Shown in pieces: positions 13,762 through 14,461 of a stretch of DNA of 14,461 nucleotides. The translations under genes and the position numbers were made by a program. Below the pieces are notes generated by a model, which saw only the letters and a program-made list of their open reading frames with translations, did no database searches and was not told where the DNA came from. The stretch spans positions 1 through 14,461 of the forward strand of contig JAPHUU010000228.1 of the NCBI GenBank assembly GCA_026193555.1, read 5' to 3'. Within the stretch, counting starts at the first letter, position 1. Each line of letters starts with the position of its first letter. This DNA comes from Rhodanobacter sp. GTDB lineage: Bacteria; Pseudomonadota; Gammaproteobacteria; Xanthomonadales; Rhodanobacteraceae.

Positions 13762-14436
13762 TCAGATCGACACGAATTCCCGGTCCTTGAGCGACGCAGC
13801 GAAGCCCGTGAGCGCCTCATGCACTGGCGCCCAGTGTTCCAGCGTCTTCATCCGCCCGATCCAGCGACACACGTTGGGGTAGTCCTGGTAGGTGCAGTGC
13901 ACCAGTTCGCCCAGCGCCACCATCTCGGCGCCGACGTAGTCGGCCAGCGTGATCTGGTCGCCGCAGAGGAACCGGCTGTCCTGGCCGAGGATGCGTGTGT
14001 CGAGGATGCCCAGCCAGTGCCGCGCCTTGTCCCTGCCCCACGCAATGGTGGCGGCATGCGCCTCGTCGGAAGGGCGCTTGTGGTGAGGGAAGAGCTGCGG
14101 ATAGACCATCCCGTAACCGAGGTCCTTGTAGTAGTTGCTGTAGAACCACTCCATCATCTCGTCGACGCGCGCCCGTGCCTGCAGATCCGTGGGGTACGCG
14201 GCAGACCCGGTCTTTGCGGCCAGATAGCGCAGGATCGCGCCGCTCTCGGTCAGCCGGAAGCCATCATCGTCGAGCATCGGCACCAGGCCGTTGGGATTGA
14301 GCGCCAGATATTCGGGCTGGCGCTGCGCGCCCGTCATCAGGTCGACGACCTGGCAATCCAGTGCGATGCCCTCCTGCGCGGCGAACAACATGACCATGCA
14401 GCTGACGGTAGAGGCGGGGTGGTAGTAGAGCTTCAT
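13762..14436 (-). CDS. Glutathione S-transferase family protein
   Basis: This is a complete 224-residue GST. The N-terminal thioredoxin-like domain (about 1-80) begins MKLYYHPASTVSC, with a serine in the catalytic region. The cis-proline site is NPNGLVPMLDDD, and the glutathione gamma-glutamyl contact is TESGAILRYLA. The all-helical C-terminal domain (about 90-224) includes CGDQITLADYVGAEMVALG, the conserved GST folding motif. It probably conjugates glutathione to electrophiles in the cytoplasm; the class and substrate are not assignable with confidence. ATG at 14436 is supported by GGAGAC six bases upstream. A truncated paralogue of its C-terminal domain lies 5.2 kb away at 8257-8571, in the same orientation. 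Confidence 0.92.
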   Translation of the reverse strand: MKLYYHPASTVSCMVMLFAAQEGIALDCQVVDLMTGAQRQPEYLALNPNGLVPMLDDDGFRLTESGAILRYLAAKTGSAAYPTDLQARARVDEMMEWFYSNYYKDLGYGMVYPQLFPHHKRPSDEAHAATIAWGRDKARHWLGILDTRILGQDSRFLCGDQITLADYVGAEMVALGELVHCTYQDYPNVCRWIGRMKTLEHWAPVHEALTGFAASLKDREFVSI

Positions 14437-14461
14437 GACGGGTCTCCGAGCGATGAGGGCA

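Overview
The window is high-GC, gene-dense bacterial chromosome. The GC-rich codon use, the diheme cytochrome c4, the Tar-type chemoreceptor and the many palindromic intergenic repeats fit a gammaproteobacterium of the Lysobacterales (Xanthomonadales), probably near Rhodanobacter or Dyella. That placement is an inference from the character of the genes, not from a marker gene. No rRNA, tRNA, CRISPR array, phage, transposase or defence system was seen.

Layout. Positions 1-1431 hold the C-terminal part of a methyl-accepting chemotaxis protein that ends in a CheR/CheB-tethering pentapeptide. Positions 1432-2559 are gene-poor, with an orphan Rho-independent terminator and what may be a frameshifted small secreted protein. 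Next come a minus-strand threonine aldolase-family enzyme (2560-3660), a plus-strand GFA-family zinc protein (3988-4416), a minus-strand YcaD-like MFS transporter (4494-5723), a plus-strand secreted DsrE-like protein (5915-6505), a DUF4336 protein (6617-7366), a periplasmic diheme cytochrome c4 (7555-8208), a truncated minus-strand glutathione S-transferase remnant (8257-8571), an exported M20 metallopeptidase (8760-10205), an exported acetamidase/formamidase-family protein (10498-11580) and a PaaI-type thioesterase (11701-12156). After a second gene-poor stretch with one small ORF (12464-12643) come a minus-strand class II aldolase/adducin-domain protein (12958-13623) and an intact minus-strand glutathione S-transferase (13762-14436) that is the close paralogue of the remnant.

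The genes are mostly single transcription units with their own spacers. They do not form an evident pathway or operon; several are exported or periplasmic (DsrE-like protein, cytochrome c4, M20 peptidase, acetamidase).

The most striking feature is between the genes. Three families of short inverted repeats, called A, B and C here, occupy most of the spacers from about 2500 to 11600, as whole copies, half copies and chimeras. Family A has a GTTGA-CGCGAT-TCAAC core. Family B has GGTGTCAGGGACAATT arms and a T tract. Family C has GGGGTCAG arms paired with GAAAGTGCACTCTGACCCC. Family C and perhaps B resemble REP/RAYT-type palindromes in general form, but no RAYT transposase lies in the window. The GST remnant sits exactly between a C element and a B element, which suggests that these repeats took part in local duplication and deletion.
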